A stretch of DNA of 64,000 nt, taken from Pseudofrankia inefficax (GTDB lineage: Bacteria > Actinomycetota > Actinomycetes > Frankiales > Frankiaceae). Numbering within the stretch: position 1 is the first letter of the stretch; every line of letters starts with the position of its first letter. Under the pieces are notes generated by a model that made no database searches, was not told the DNA's origin, and worked only from the letters and a program-made list of their open reading frames with translations. Positions 7,533 through 15,863 of this stretch are shown here, one piece after another. Location: the NCBI RefSeq assembly GCF_000166135.1, contig NC_014666.1, positions 7,006,001-7,070,000 of the forward strand. The letters run 5' to 3'. The position numbers and the translations under genes are program-made.

Positions 7533-9869
7533 TCAGTCGACGAGATCGAGGGCGACGCCCACGATCGAGTCGACGTCCAGGTGGTGATAGCGGTAGACGT
7601 CGCCGAGGTCACCCGACTGGCCGAACCCGGTCACCCCGAGATGGGCGGCTGGGACCCGGTTGACGCCGGCCAGGAAGGCCAGGGTGTGCGGATGGCCGTC
7701 CAGCACCGTCACCATCGGCACGGCCCGGTCGGCCGGGAAGACGACCTCCAGGATCCACTCGGCCGCGTCACCCAGCCCACGTCGGGCCTGCAGGGCTCGA
7801 AAGAGCAGGTCCGGGCTGGTCACGCAGACGACGTCGGCGCCGAAGCCGAGCGCGGCCAGCCGGTCCGCGGCGGCCAGCGTCTCGGTGATCAGGGCGCCCA
7901 TCGCGCACAAGGTCACCGCCGGGCGGTCGTGCCGGCGTAGCAGATACCCGCCGGCCACCACATTGCGACGACGGCGCTCGCGGGCGGCGGGGTCACTCGG
8001 CACCGCGGCCAGCGCCTGATCGACGGACCGGGTGGACAGACGCAGATAGGCTGACTGCCCGCCCGGCCGCCCCAGCTGGGCAAGCGCGGCCAGCAAGGTC
8101 CATTCCGCTTCGAGGGCGAACGCCGGCTCGTAGCTGACACAGCCGGGTTGCTCGAGGCCGATCGACGGAGTCTTGATCGACTGGTGGGCACCGCCCTCCG
8201 GCGCGAGCGTGACCCCGGCCGGGGTACCGACGAGGATCGACTGCCCGCCGGCGTAGATCCCGAACGACCACGGTTCCAGGGCGCGTTCCACGAACGGGTC
8301 GTAGAGCACTCCGATCGGCAGCAGCGGCTGCCCCCAGCGGCTCCAGGTCGCGCCGAGCTCGCCGATCGCGCCGACCAGGTTGGTCTCGGCGATCCCCAGC
8401 TCGACGTGCCGCCCGGTCGGCCGCTCCCGCCAGTGCAGGATCGTCTCGGCGTCGTCGGCGAACCAGTCGTCGCGCTCGGCGTGGGACCAGACCCCGACCT
8501 TGTTGACCCAGCCACCGAGGTTGGTCGACGAGCTGACGTCGGGGCTGACGGTCACGATCCGCGCGCCCACGTCCGGAGCGGCCCGGTTCAGGTCGAGCAG
8601 CGTGCGCCCGAGCGCGGCCTGGGTGGTGGCGAGCCCGGTCGGCAGGTGACCGAGGTCCGTCGGCATCGCGGGCGGCGGCGACAGGGACACGGGGTCGCGC
8701 GCGAGCCGGTCCGCGACCTGGGCGCACAGCCGGTCCTCGCGGCTTCCCGCCGGGAACCGCAGCCAGGGCCGGTCGGGGTCCGCGCCCACCCGGGCCGCGA
8801 GCGACCGCAGCTGCTCGGCGTTGAGCAGCGCCGAGTGGTTCTGCGGATGCCCCTCGGTGGCGAGCCCGTAGCCCTTGATCGTGTAGGCGAAGATCACGGT
8901 CGGGCGCGTGTCGTCGATCCGGGCGAAGGCGTCGGCCAGCGCCTGGTGGTCGTGGCCGCCCAGGTTACGCACCGCGGCGTGCAGCTCGTCGTCGGCCACG
9001 CCGTCGAGCAGCCGGCGGACCGCTGCGCCGTCCGGGCCGGAGCCGGCGAGGCGGGCGCGCAGCTCACCGGGGCCGCAGCGCAGCAGCCGCTGGTACTCGG
9101 GGTTCGGCATCGCGTCGAGGCGGGCGCGCAGCCGGTCACCGTCGGGCCGGCCGAACAGCGCCTCGAGCCGGCGGCCGTACTTGACCGACAGCACCTGCCA
9201 GCCGGCCGCCGCGAACATGCCCTGTAGCCGGCTCGCGCCGATGTTGGGCACCACCCGGTCGAGCGACTGGCGGTTGAGGTCGACGATCCATACGACCTCG
9301 CCCAGCTCGGCCACCATCGGGTCCAGGACCGCTTCCCAGCAGGCGCCTTCGTCGAGCTCGGCATCCCCGAGCAGCGAGTACTGCCGTCCGCCGGTCTCCC
9401 CGGTGCCGAAATGGCCCTCGACGTAGCGGCGAGCGAGCGCGGCCCAGATCGGGGCCGTCGCCCCGATACCCACCGACCCGGTGGAGTAGTCCACCGGATC
9501 GGGGTCCTTCGTCCGGCTGGGATAGGCCTGCAGTCCTCCGAACTCGCGCAGCGTGGTCAGGGACGACTCGTCCAGCTGGCCGAGCAGGTAGTTGATCGCG
9601 TGCAGGACCGGCGAGGCGTGCGGCTTCACCGAGACCCGGTCCGCCGGGCGCAGCTGCTCGAACCACAGCGACGTCATGATCGACACCATCGAGGCGCTCG
9701 ACGCCTGGTGGCCGCCGACCTTGAGGCCCGACGGGTTGGGCCGGACCCGGTTCGCGTGATCGATGATCGCGCTCGACAGCCAGAGCACCCGGTCCTCGAT
9801 CGCGCGCAGCGGCTCACCTCGATCGTCGACCCCCGGCGGTAGGTCGACGCTCGTCGCGGTCATCGTCAC
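7533..9869 (-). CDS. Thiamine-diphosphate enzyme of the AceE/transketolase type (homodimeric 2-oxoacid dehydrogenase E1-like)
   Basis: About 778 residues with the transketolase/homodimeric E1 layout. An N-terminal thiamine-diphosphate domain has GGHQASSASM, HASPVLHAINYLLG and the cofactor motif GDAELDEG (about residue 168) that ends in VDLNRQSLD, as in E. coli AceE. A pyrimidine domain (ELGIAETNLVGAIGELG) and a C-terminal transketolase-like domain follow. It would decarboxylate a 2-oxo acid and pass the acyl group to a lipoyl E2, but no E2 or E3 gene is in the window. MdeB-like E1 homologues for 2-oxobutyrate show that such orphan genes exist in catabolic clusters. A GTG at 9869 has GGGAG at ideal spacing; an ATG at 9863 is also possible. 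A TGTTATAACA palindrome lies just upstream. Confidence 0.82.
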   Translation of the reverse strand: MTMTATSVDLPPGVDDRGEPLRAIEDRVLWLSSAIIDHANRVRPNPSGLKVGGHQASSASMVSIMTSLWFEQLRPADRVSVKPHASPVLHAINYLLGQLDESSLTTLREFGGLQAYPSRTKDPDPVDYSTGSVGIGATAPIWAALARRYVEGHFGTGETGGRQYSLLGDAELDEGACWEAVLDPMVAELGEVVWIVDLNRQSLDRVVPNIGASRLQGMFAAAGWQVLSVKYGRRLEALFGRPDGDRLRARLDAMPNPEYQRLLRCGPGELRARLAGSGPDGAAVRRLLDGVADDELHAAVRNLGGHDHQALADAFARIDDTRPTVIFAYTIKGYGLATEGHPQNHSALLNAEQLRSLAARVGADPDRPWLRFPAGSREDRLCAQVADRLARDPVSLSPPPAMPTDLGHLPTGLATTQAALGRTLLDLNRAAPDVGARIVTVSPDVSSSTNLGGWVNKVGVWSHAERDDWFADDAETILHWRERPTGRHVELGIAETNLVGAIGELGATWSRWGQPLLPIGVLYDPFVERALEPWSFGIYAGGQSILVGTPAGVTLAPEGGAHQSIKTPSIGLEQPGCVSYEPAFALEAEWTLLAALAQLGRPGGQSAYLRLSTRSVDQALAAVPSDPAARERRRRNVVAGGYLLRRHDRPAVTLCAMGALITETLAAADRLAALGFGADVVCVTSPDLLFRALQARRGLGDAAEWILEVVFPADRAVPMVTVLDGHPHTLAFLAGVNRVPAAHLGVTGFGQSGDLGDVYRYHHLDVDSIVGVALDLVD

Positions 9870-9889
9870 GATCAACTCCCTGGGCTTCC

Positions 9890-9899
9890 TGTTATAACA
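9890..9899. promoter_or_regulatory. Operator core palindrome upstream of the AceE-like gene
   Basis: TGTTATAACA is a perfect 10-base palindrome identical to bases 2954-2963 of the first operator. It lies 21 bases upstream of the E1 start codon, so binding there could block transcription of that gene and also affect the divergent Lrp-like gene. Confidence 0.6.
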
Positions 9900-10010
9900 C
9901 GCAATCTGCTGAGGATGAGATACCTGGAAGGCCGATGTGCGCAACCGCGGCACGTGACGTTTACCATTGTGCTCAAGACGATCGAGACAGCCCCGAGCCT
10001 CCTGAGCAGA

Positions 10011-10490
10011 ATGCGAGCCACCCGGGTGGACGACACGGACGCGCGCCTCCTGCTAGCCCTCGCCGACGAACCCCGCGCCACCGTGCTGTCCCTGGCCGAC
10101 GCCGTCGGCCTGTCACGCAACACCGTCCAGTCACGGCTGTCACGTTTTGACGAACGCGGAGTGCTGGCCAGCTTCGAGCGACGCATCCAACCAGCGGCCC
10201 TGGGCTACCCGCTGAGCGCCTTCATCGTCGCCACGGTCACGCAGCAGCTCCTCGACGAGGTGGCGGCGAGTCTCGCGGGCATTCCGGAGATCCTGGAGGT
10301 GTTCGGGCTGAGCGGCACGAAGGACCTACTGGTACGGGTCGCCGCCCGTGACGCCGACGACCTCTACCGCATCGCCGGGCGGGTCCTGGCCACCCCGGGC
10401 GTGGAAAGGACGGAGACATCGCTGGTCATGCGGCAGATGGTCGACTACCGGGTACGCCCGCTTCTGCGGCGTGAGATCCGTCTGGCGTGA
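10011..10490 (+). CDS. Lrp/AsnC-family transcriptional regulator
   Basis: An N-terminal helix-turn-helix (VDDTDARLLLALADEPRA, then LSLADAVGLSRNTVQSRLSRF) precedes an alpha-beta sandwich ligand domain (EVFGLSGTKDLLVRVAARDADDL) as in Lrp/AsnC proteins. The ATG at 10011 gives 159 residues, the family's usual length, and starts right before the helix-turn-helix. An ATG at 9915 would add 32 residues without a good ribosome site. It is divergent from the AceE-like gene and may respond to an amino acid or 2-oxo acid. Such regulators usually also control their own promoter. Confidence 0.88.
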   Translation: MRATRVDDTDARLLLALADEPRATVLSLADAVGLSRNTVQSRLSRFDERGVLASFERRIQPAALGYPLSAFIVATVTQQLLDEVAASLAGIPEILEVFGLSGTKDLLVRVAARDADDLYRIAGRVLATPGVERTETSLVMRQMVDYRVRPLLRREIRLA

Positions 10491-10762
10491 CCCCGCCGAC
10501 GACTTCGACGCCGGGCCTGCGGGTCGCTGTTGCCGCGATTGGCGATGCTCGCCGCCAGGTGATGGCGCGCGCCGGGCTGGCGTCCACGCTCCCCCGGGAC
10601 GAGCGGGGTTCGGCTCTCGCCGAGGCGCTGGAAACAGGCGCTCTCGCCGGCCGCGGTGCTGTGATCGACGTGCTGCCCCGCCTCATCACCACGGGCCTGA
10701 CTACCGGGACGACGGCGACGCTCGTCCCGTCGCTTCTGCGCCTCTATCGTTGGCTGCTCTAG
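10487..10762 (+). CDS. Small hypothetical protein, doubtful
   Basis: A GTG overlaps the stop of the Lrp-like gene (GTGA), and the frame stays open for 91 codons. The product is Ala/Leu/Thr-rich, with no signal, membrane segment or family I recognise. Third-position GC is lower than in neighbours and other frames are open too, so this may be a decayed remnant or not a gene. The overlap with the upstream stop is the only positive sign. Confidence 0.3.
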   Translation: MTPPTTSTPGLRVAVAAIGDARRQVMARAGLASTLPRDERGSALAEALETGALAGRGAVIDVLPRLITTGLTTGTTATLVPSLLRLYRWLL

Positions 10763-10884
10763 GGTTCGGCGGGCGGCACAGGTCACCGGGGATGTTAGGT
10801 ACGCGCCCATCCGGAGACGACACTCGAAATCACCGCCGGCGGCGAGATCTCGCCGCCGAAACGACGGAGCACTGGGGGTAGAAC

Positions 10885-11322
10885 GTGGATCCGACGCCTT
10901 CAGCCGATGGCACGGCCGACTCCAGCGGCGGCCACGGCGGCGGACTGCGCGACGTCGTGCAACTCGCCATCCCGGCCGCAGGCGCCTATCTGACCGTCCT
11001 ACGCACCGCCACGGCCTCACTCGCCGCCCGCCTCGACTTCACCCTCGAGGACATCGAGGACCTCCGCATCGCCGTCGACGAAGCCTCCGCACTCCTGCTC
11101 GTCTCCGCCGTCCCAGGCTCCGCACTCGAATGCGCCTTCAGTCTCTCCCCCGGCCTCATGCGGGTCACCGTCTCCGTCGACAGCCTCGACGGTGAACCAC
11201 CCTCCACGGACACCTTCGCCTGGACCGTCCTCAACGCCCTCGCCGGCGAGGTCTCCAGCTCCACCGGCCCCGGCCACCGCGTCACCATCGAGCTCGCCAA
11301 GAGGCGCGGCGACCGAGAATAG
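10885..11322 (+). CDS. Anti-sigma regulatory factor, RsbW-type ATPase/kinase
   Basis: A 145-residue HATPase-like protein with a disordered Gly/Ser-rich N-terminus. The ATP-site helix reads EDLRIAVDEASALLL and the second glycine motif is STGPGHRVTIEL. RsbW-type proteins hold an alternative sigma factor and are reversed by an anti-anti-sigma factor. The helix usually ends E-A-x-x-N; here Ala stands in place of that Asn, which could weaken Mg-ATP binding. No STAS partner or SigB-like sigma lies next to it. A SpoIIE phosphatase at 22661 might act in the same partner-switching system. GTG start with a purine-rich site upstream. Confidence 0.8.
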   Translation: MDPTPSADGTADSSGGHGGGLRDVVQLAIPAAGAYLTVLRTATASLAARLDFTLEDIEDLRIAVDEASALLLVSAVPGSALECAFSLSPGLMRVTVSVDSLDGEPPSTDTFAWTVLNALAGEVSSSTGPGHRVTIELAKRRGDRE

Positions 11323-11400
11323 GCCGCTCCGGCTCGGCGACTGGCCTGGCCGGCTGACGGCGCGTCGCCCGCTGGCGCCGCCCGGCTTCCGGCGCCTGAG

Positions 11401-12036
11401 TCACACCCCGCGGTCCTCCCGCGTCATGTCTCCCGTGCCGGGGGTGCCGTCGGCGAGGGCGTAGCGCAGCAGGACGCCGCCGGTGGTCGACGCCACGGGC
11501 GGCTCGGTGAGCGCGAGGTTCGCGGGCACGCCGCCGCGGGCGAAGACCTTCTTGCCGACACCGAGGACGACCGGGAAGACCCACAGCGACAGCCGGTCGA
11601 AGAGCCGCTCGGCGAGCAGGGTCTGGACCAGGTCGGTGCTGCCGATGACGTGCACGTTCCTGTGACGGTCACGTACCTCGCGCACCGCGGCGGCGAGATC
11701 GGGCCCGAGCAGCTCCGAGTTCGCCCACTGAAGGGTCGGATTGCCCCGCGAGGCGACGTACTTCGGCACGCCGTTGAACAGCTTGGCGATCCCGCCGTCG
11801 ACGCCCTCCTCCTGGTGAGGCCAGAACCCGGCGAAGATGTCGTACGTCTTGCGGCCCAGCAGCAGGGCGTCGAGACCCGCCATGCCGGCGTTGACCTGCT
11901 CACCGACGACCTCGTCGAACAGCGGCGCCTGCCAGCCGCCGAACGGGAAGCCGCCCTCGGTGTCCTCGTCAGGCGCGCCCGGCGCCTGCGCGACGCCGTC
12001 GAGCGTGCTGAACAGGTCGATGTGGATGAGGCCCAT
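11401..12036 (-). CDS. Dihydrofolate-reductase-like protein (RibD C-terminal family)
   Basis: A 211-residue member of the RibD_C/DHFR-fold group. It shows FSTLDGVAQAPG near the N-terminus, the NADPH-loop type LLLGRKTYDIFAGFWP and the C-terminal HVIGSTDLVQTLLAERLFDRLSLWVFPVVLG. Such stand-alone proteins are probably NADPH-dependent reductases of unknown substrate. The ATG at 12036 has an excellent AGGAGGA site; a longer open frame upstream is not needed. It converges with the anti-sigma gene and is divergent from the next gene. Confidence 0.88.
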   Translation of the reverse strand: MGLIHIDLFSTLDGVAQAPGAPDEDTEGGFPFGGWQAPLFDEVVGEQVNAGMAGLDALLLGRKTYDIFAGFWPHQEEGVDGGIAKLFNGVPKYVASRGNPTLQWANSELLGPDLAAAVREVRDRHRNVHVIGSTDLVQTLLAERLFDRLSLWVFPVVLGVGKKVFARGGVPANLALTEPPVASTTGGVLLRYALADGTPGTGDMTREDRGV

Positions 12037-12269
12037 GTCTCCTCCTCGGTCAGCCGGCACGGCGAACCAGTCATTGTCATCGATCCGTGCTTGCTGACCG
12101 CCGGCGGCGGGTGAACTCATCGCAAGCCTGCCGCCGACGGAGACCAGACGGCCGAAAGGGCTCGCCGTGTCGAATGTCGAGCAGGAGAACAGCGGGTCGA
12201 CCTGGAGGAATGTGCAAGGCTGCTACGGGCCATGCGCAAGCAGCCGACCCGCGCAAGCATCGTGCGGAG

Positions 12270-12965
12270 ATGGGAAGAATCGACGTGTCCGCGCCTCCGA
12301 ACGATGTCCGCCACGGCCAGCACTCCCGGGACTCGGCCCTGCCCGCGCCCGAGCGCGGACCGCGCACCGCGCTCGACCCGCGGCGGCCCGCGCCCGGTCG
12401 TCAGGACGCGGCGCTCGCCGTCGAGTGGGCCGCGGCGCTCGCCGGACACGCTCGGCGCGACGGCGCGGCGGACGCCACCAGCACGCACGGCGCGGGCAGC
12501 CAGCTCGACGGTGCCGTGACCCTGCTCGACCGGCACGAGGTCCCCGGCTACGTCGCCGACCTCATCGAGCACGCCCACTCTGAGGTGCTGTTCCTGCTTG
12601 CCGGCCCGGCTCAGCCGGAAGACCAGGACGACCGGCTGATCGAGGCCACGCTGCGCGCCGCGACCCGCGGTGTCAGGTTCACCTCGACCTGGTCCCCGGA
12701 TCTGCTCGCGACCTACGCGGCCAGGGTCGGCGAGCAGCTGCGAGCCGTCGGCCGGATTCGCCAGAGCGCCGACCTTCCGACACGGATGATCGTTGTGGAC
12801 GGGCACACGGCCGTCCTGCCGCTCGACGCCGGCGACCTCGCCCAGGGCGCGCTCGCGGTCCGGACACCTGCGCTGCGCCACCTCGTCACGGGCCTCATCG
12901 AGGAGGTCTACGACGACGCCACGCCACCCGTCCATGGGGCGCGACCGAGCCGCCAGGCCCATTGA
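12270..12965 (+). CDS. Stand-alone TrmB/LuxR-type effector domain (PLD-like), no DNA-binding part
   Basis: The central part (DLIEHAHSEVLFLLAGP ... RATRGVRFTSTWSP ... QSADLPTRMIVVDGHTAVLPLD ... LAVRTPALRHLVTGLIEEV) resembles the phospholipase-D-like effector domain that precedes the LuxR helix-turn-helix in actinobacterial TrmB-like regulators. The protein stops after this domain, so no DNA-binding region is present. The first ~70 residues are polar and probably disordered. An ATG at 12270 (CGGAG adjacent) or a GTG at 12285 (GGGAAG at good spacing) could start it. It might sense a ligand for another protein; function unknown. Confidence 0.65.
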   Translation: MGRIDVSAPPNDVRHGQHSRDSALPAPERGPRTALDPRRPAPGRQDAALAVEWAAALAGHARRDGAADATSTHGAGSQLDGAVTLLDRHEVPGYVADLIEHAHSEVLFLLAGPAQPEDQDDRLIEATLRAATRGVRFTSTWSPDLLATYAARVGEQLRAVGRIRQSADLPTRMIVVDGHTAVLPLDAGDLAQGALAVRTPALRHLVTGLIEEVYDDATPPVHGARPSRQAH

Positions 12966-13024
12966 GGCCCCTTGACGCAGGAGCGGCCGGTCGGACCGGG
13001 ACCTGCCCCGGGCCGGCCGGGGCG

Positions 13025-15625
13025 TTACCTCGGGTGGCCGCGGGGGGCGACGCGGCGGGTCGGGGCGGCCGCGGTGGGGTCATCCGGCCAGGGATGGCGC
13101 GGGTAGCGCCCCCGCAGTTCCGCGCGAACCCGCGGGTAGCCGGACCGCCAGAACGACGCCAGGTCGCTCGTCACCGCCACCGGACGGCCCGCCGGCGAGA
13201 GCAGGTGCAGGACGACCGGAACGCGGCCGTCCGCCACGGCCGGTACCCGCTCCCAACCGAACACCTCCGCGATCTTCACGGCCAGGACGGGACCGCCGGT
13301 GCCGCTGTAGTCGAGCCGCACCCGCGACCCGCTCGGCACCTCCACCCGCTCCGGCGCCAGCTCGTCGAACCGGGCCGCCCGCGGCCAGGGCAGCAGGCGG
13401 CGCAGCGCCGGCCCGGCGTCGACGCGCTCCAGATCCGCGCGGCGCCGCGCGTCCCGCAGGTCCGGCCCGAGCCAGGCCGGCGCCGATTCCAGCAGCGCGG
13501 CGTCGCTCACGTCCGGCCAGGGGTCGCCGAGGACTCGGTGGCAGAAGGCGAGCCGTTCCCGCAGGGCGGTCGCGTCGCGGGTCCAGCGCAGCACCGCGAG
13601 CCCCTCCTGGCGCAGCCCGTCGAGGATCGCGGCTTCCAGCAGTGACCGGTCGGGCCGGGCCAGCGGGCGTTCGGCCAGGACGATCGCGCCGAGGCGCTCG
13701 ACCCGCCGGGCGACGACGTCACCGCCGGACCAGGCGACCTCGTCGACGGTGCTCAGGAAGGCCGCGCCCGCTTCGCGCGCGGTCGCCGCGTCGAGCGTCA
13801 CCGCCAGGCGAACGCGGGCCGAGGTCCGCCCGGCCCCTCGGTCCGCGACCGCGATGGCCAGCCACTCCGCGCCGGCGAGGGCCGAGCCGCCCGCCAGCTC
13901 CGCGGCCGTGCCACCGGCCATCAGGTACGTCGCCCCGCCCGGGGCGCGAGCGCGGGCGAGCCGTTCCGGGAACGCGAGCCCGACGACGAGTCCCGCGGCC
14001 AGGTCGTCGGTGACGTCGCCGCCAGGGGACTCTCCGGCGGGAGCGGTCGGTTCGGCGGCCGGGCGCAGCCGCCGGGCCTCGTCGCGCCAGCGAGCGGACG
14101 CGGCCCGGTCGGTGCCCGCTCGCAGGCGGCGCCAGCCCGCGACCAGGTCGTCGGACGGGCCCGCGCCCGCCGGTCCGTCCCCCGAGAGGATCGCCACCAC
14201 CTCGGCCGCGCGCTGGGCGCCGACGGCGGGACCGCCGTCGATCAGCGCCCGGGCCAGCCGGGGGTGGGCCCCCACCGCGGCGATCGCCCGTCCCCGCGCG
14301 GTCACGCGCCCGGTGGCGTCCAGCGCGCCCAGCGCCCGCAGTGATGCCCCGGCGGCCTCCATCGCGCCGGCCGGCGGGTCGCTGAGCAGCTCGAGACCGG
14401 CTCCGCCGGGATGGCCCCAGACCGCGAGGTCCAGGGCGAAGCCGGTCAGGTCGGCGACGGCGATCTCCGGTTCGGGGTGCGCGGGCAGCCGGTCGTGCTC
14501 GGCGGCGGACCAGCAGCGGTACACCCGGCCCGGCGCCTCCCGGCCCGCGCGACCGGACCGCTGGCTGGCGGAGGACCGCGAGACCCGCACGGTCACCAGC
14601 GAACCCAGCCCGCGGGCGTGATCCATGCGCGGGGAGCGGGCCAGGCCGGCGTCGACCACGACCCGGACGCCGGGAACGGTCAGACTGCTCTCCGCCACCG
14701 CGGTCGCCAGCACGATCCGGCGACGCGGCCCGGTCCGCAGCGCGGCGTCCTGGGCCTGGCCGGACTGCTGGCCGTGCAGGGTGAGCACGTCCACCGTCTC
14801 CCGGTGGCCCGCGATCCGGCCGGCGACCGCGGCGATCTCCCCGGCGCCGGGGAGGAAGACGAGCACGTCCCCGGACGTCTCCCGCAGGGCCCGCCCGATG
14901 GTCGCGGCGACGTGGTCGAGCAGCCGCGGGTCGACGCGCAGGCCGTGCGCCGGCGCGATCGGGCCCGGCGCGGGCGCCCAGACCACGTCGACGCCGAACA
15001 GCGCGGCATCCGTGCCGACGACGGGCGCGGCCGGCCCGGCGCCGCCGAGCAGGCCGGCCAGCCGCCGCGTGTCGGCGGTCGCCGAGGTCGCGAGCAGCCT
15101 CAGGTCGGGGCGCAGCGTCGCGCGGACGTCGAGCATGAACGCGAGGGCCAGGTCGGCGTCGAGGTGCCGCTCGTGGCACTCGTCCAGGATCACGACGTCG
15201 GTCCCGGGCAGCTCCGGGTCGCGCTGCAGCCGCCGGACGAGCACCCCCGTCGTGACCACCTCGACCCGGGTGGACGGCCCGACGCGGCGCTCACCGCGGA
15301 TCGTGTAGCCGACCGTGCCTCCGACCTCACCGCCTCGCTCGCCGCCGGCGCCGCTGATGAGGGAGGCCATCCGTCGCGCCGCCGCCCGGACCGCGATGCG
15401 GCGCGGTTCCGCGACCACGACCCGGCCGCTGACCTCGTCCGCGAGGGCCAGCGGCACCAGCGTCGTCTTGCCCGTGCCGGGCGGCGCCACCAGCACGGCT
15501 GCCCCGCGCGGGCCGGCACCGGAGCCGGGCGCGGCCCGAAGGTCTCCGGCCAGCGCGGCGAGGAGCGCGGGCAGGACGTCCCGGACGGGAAGGTCCGCCC
15601 CGGCGACCGCGCGGTCGGGCAACAT
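13025..15625 (-). CDS. hrpB: ATP-dependent helicase HrpB (DEAH/RHA type)
   Basis: The 866-residue protein has the full DExH helicase set: Walker A APPGTGKTT (residues 47-55), motif II DECHERH, motif III SATAD, then LHGQQSG, the motif V region LATAVAESSLTVPGV and motif VI QRSGRAGRE. The C-terminal HrpB_C region ends with the YSGTGGPVLAVKIAEVFGW and LLSPAGRPVAVTSDLASFW segments that define HrpB. HrpB is a predicted RNA helicase of uncertain role in bacteria. It is divergent from the methyltransferase gene, with a 238-base gap. Confidence 0.95.
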   Translation of the reverse strand: MLPDRAVAGADLPVRDVLPALLAALAGDLRAAPGSGAGPRGAAVLVAPPGTGKTTLVPLALADEVSGRVVVAEPRRIAVRAAARRMASLISGAGGERGGEVGGTVGYTIRGERRVGPSTRVEVVTTGVLVRRLQRDPELPGTDVVILDECHERHLDADLALAFMLDVRATLRPDLRLLATSATADTRRLAGLLGGAGPAAPVVGTDAALFGVDVVWAPAPGPIAPAHGLRVDPRLLDHVAATIGRALRETSGDVLVFLPGAGEIAAVAGRIAGHRETVDVLTLHGQQSGQAQDAALRTGPRRRIVLATAVAESSLTVPGVRVVVDAGLARSPRMDHARGLGSLVTVRVSRSSASQRSGRAGREAPGRVYRCWSAAEHDRLPAHPEPEIAVADLTGFALDLAVWGHPGGAGLELLSDPPAGAMEAAGASLRALGALDATGRVTARGRAIAAVGAHPRLARALIDGGPAVGAQRAAEVVAILSGDGPAGAGPSDDLVAGWRRLRAGTDRAASARWRDEARRLRPAAEPTAPAGESPGGDVTDDLAAGLVVGLAFPERLARARAPGGATYLMAGGTAAELAGGSALAGAEWLAIAVADRGAGRTSARVRLAVTLDAATAREAGAAFLSTVDEVAWSGGDVVARRVERLGAIVLAERPLARPDRSLLEAAILDGLRQEGLAVLRWTRDATALRERLAFCHRVLGDPWPDVSDAALLESAPAWLGPDLRDARRRADLERVDAGPALRRLLPWPRAARFDELAPERVEVPSGSRVRLDYSGTGGPVLAVKIAEVFGWERVPAVADGRVPVVLHLLSPAGRPVAVTSDLASFWRSGYPRVRAELRGRYPRHPWPDDPTAAAPTRRVAPRGHPR

Positions 15626-15863
15626 GCGGCCAGTGTCCTCGCCCCGGCCACGCCACCGCCGCGAGGCGAGAACCGGGACCGCCAGACCTCGGATGATCCC
15701 GGTCCGGCCGCGATGGCCTGTGACGACCGGCTCCCGCGTCTCGGCTCCGGCAGTTCGACTTTGGTCGCGGCCCGCGGCGACACCGGCCAGGATCGAACCA
15801 TCTGGGGAGGTCCCGCCAGGGGGCAGCCGAGCCGTGGCCGTGGCCGCGAGATGGGACGACGAT

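Noticed and set aside
10348-10881. Plus-strand frame of 177 codons overlapping the Lrp-like gene
   Set aside because: It starts inside the Lrp-like gene in another frame and has an Arg/Gly-rich product without a recognisable domain.
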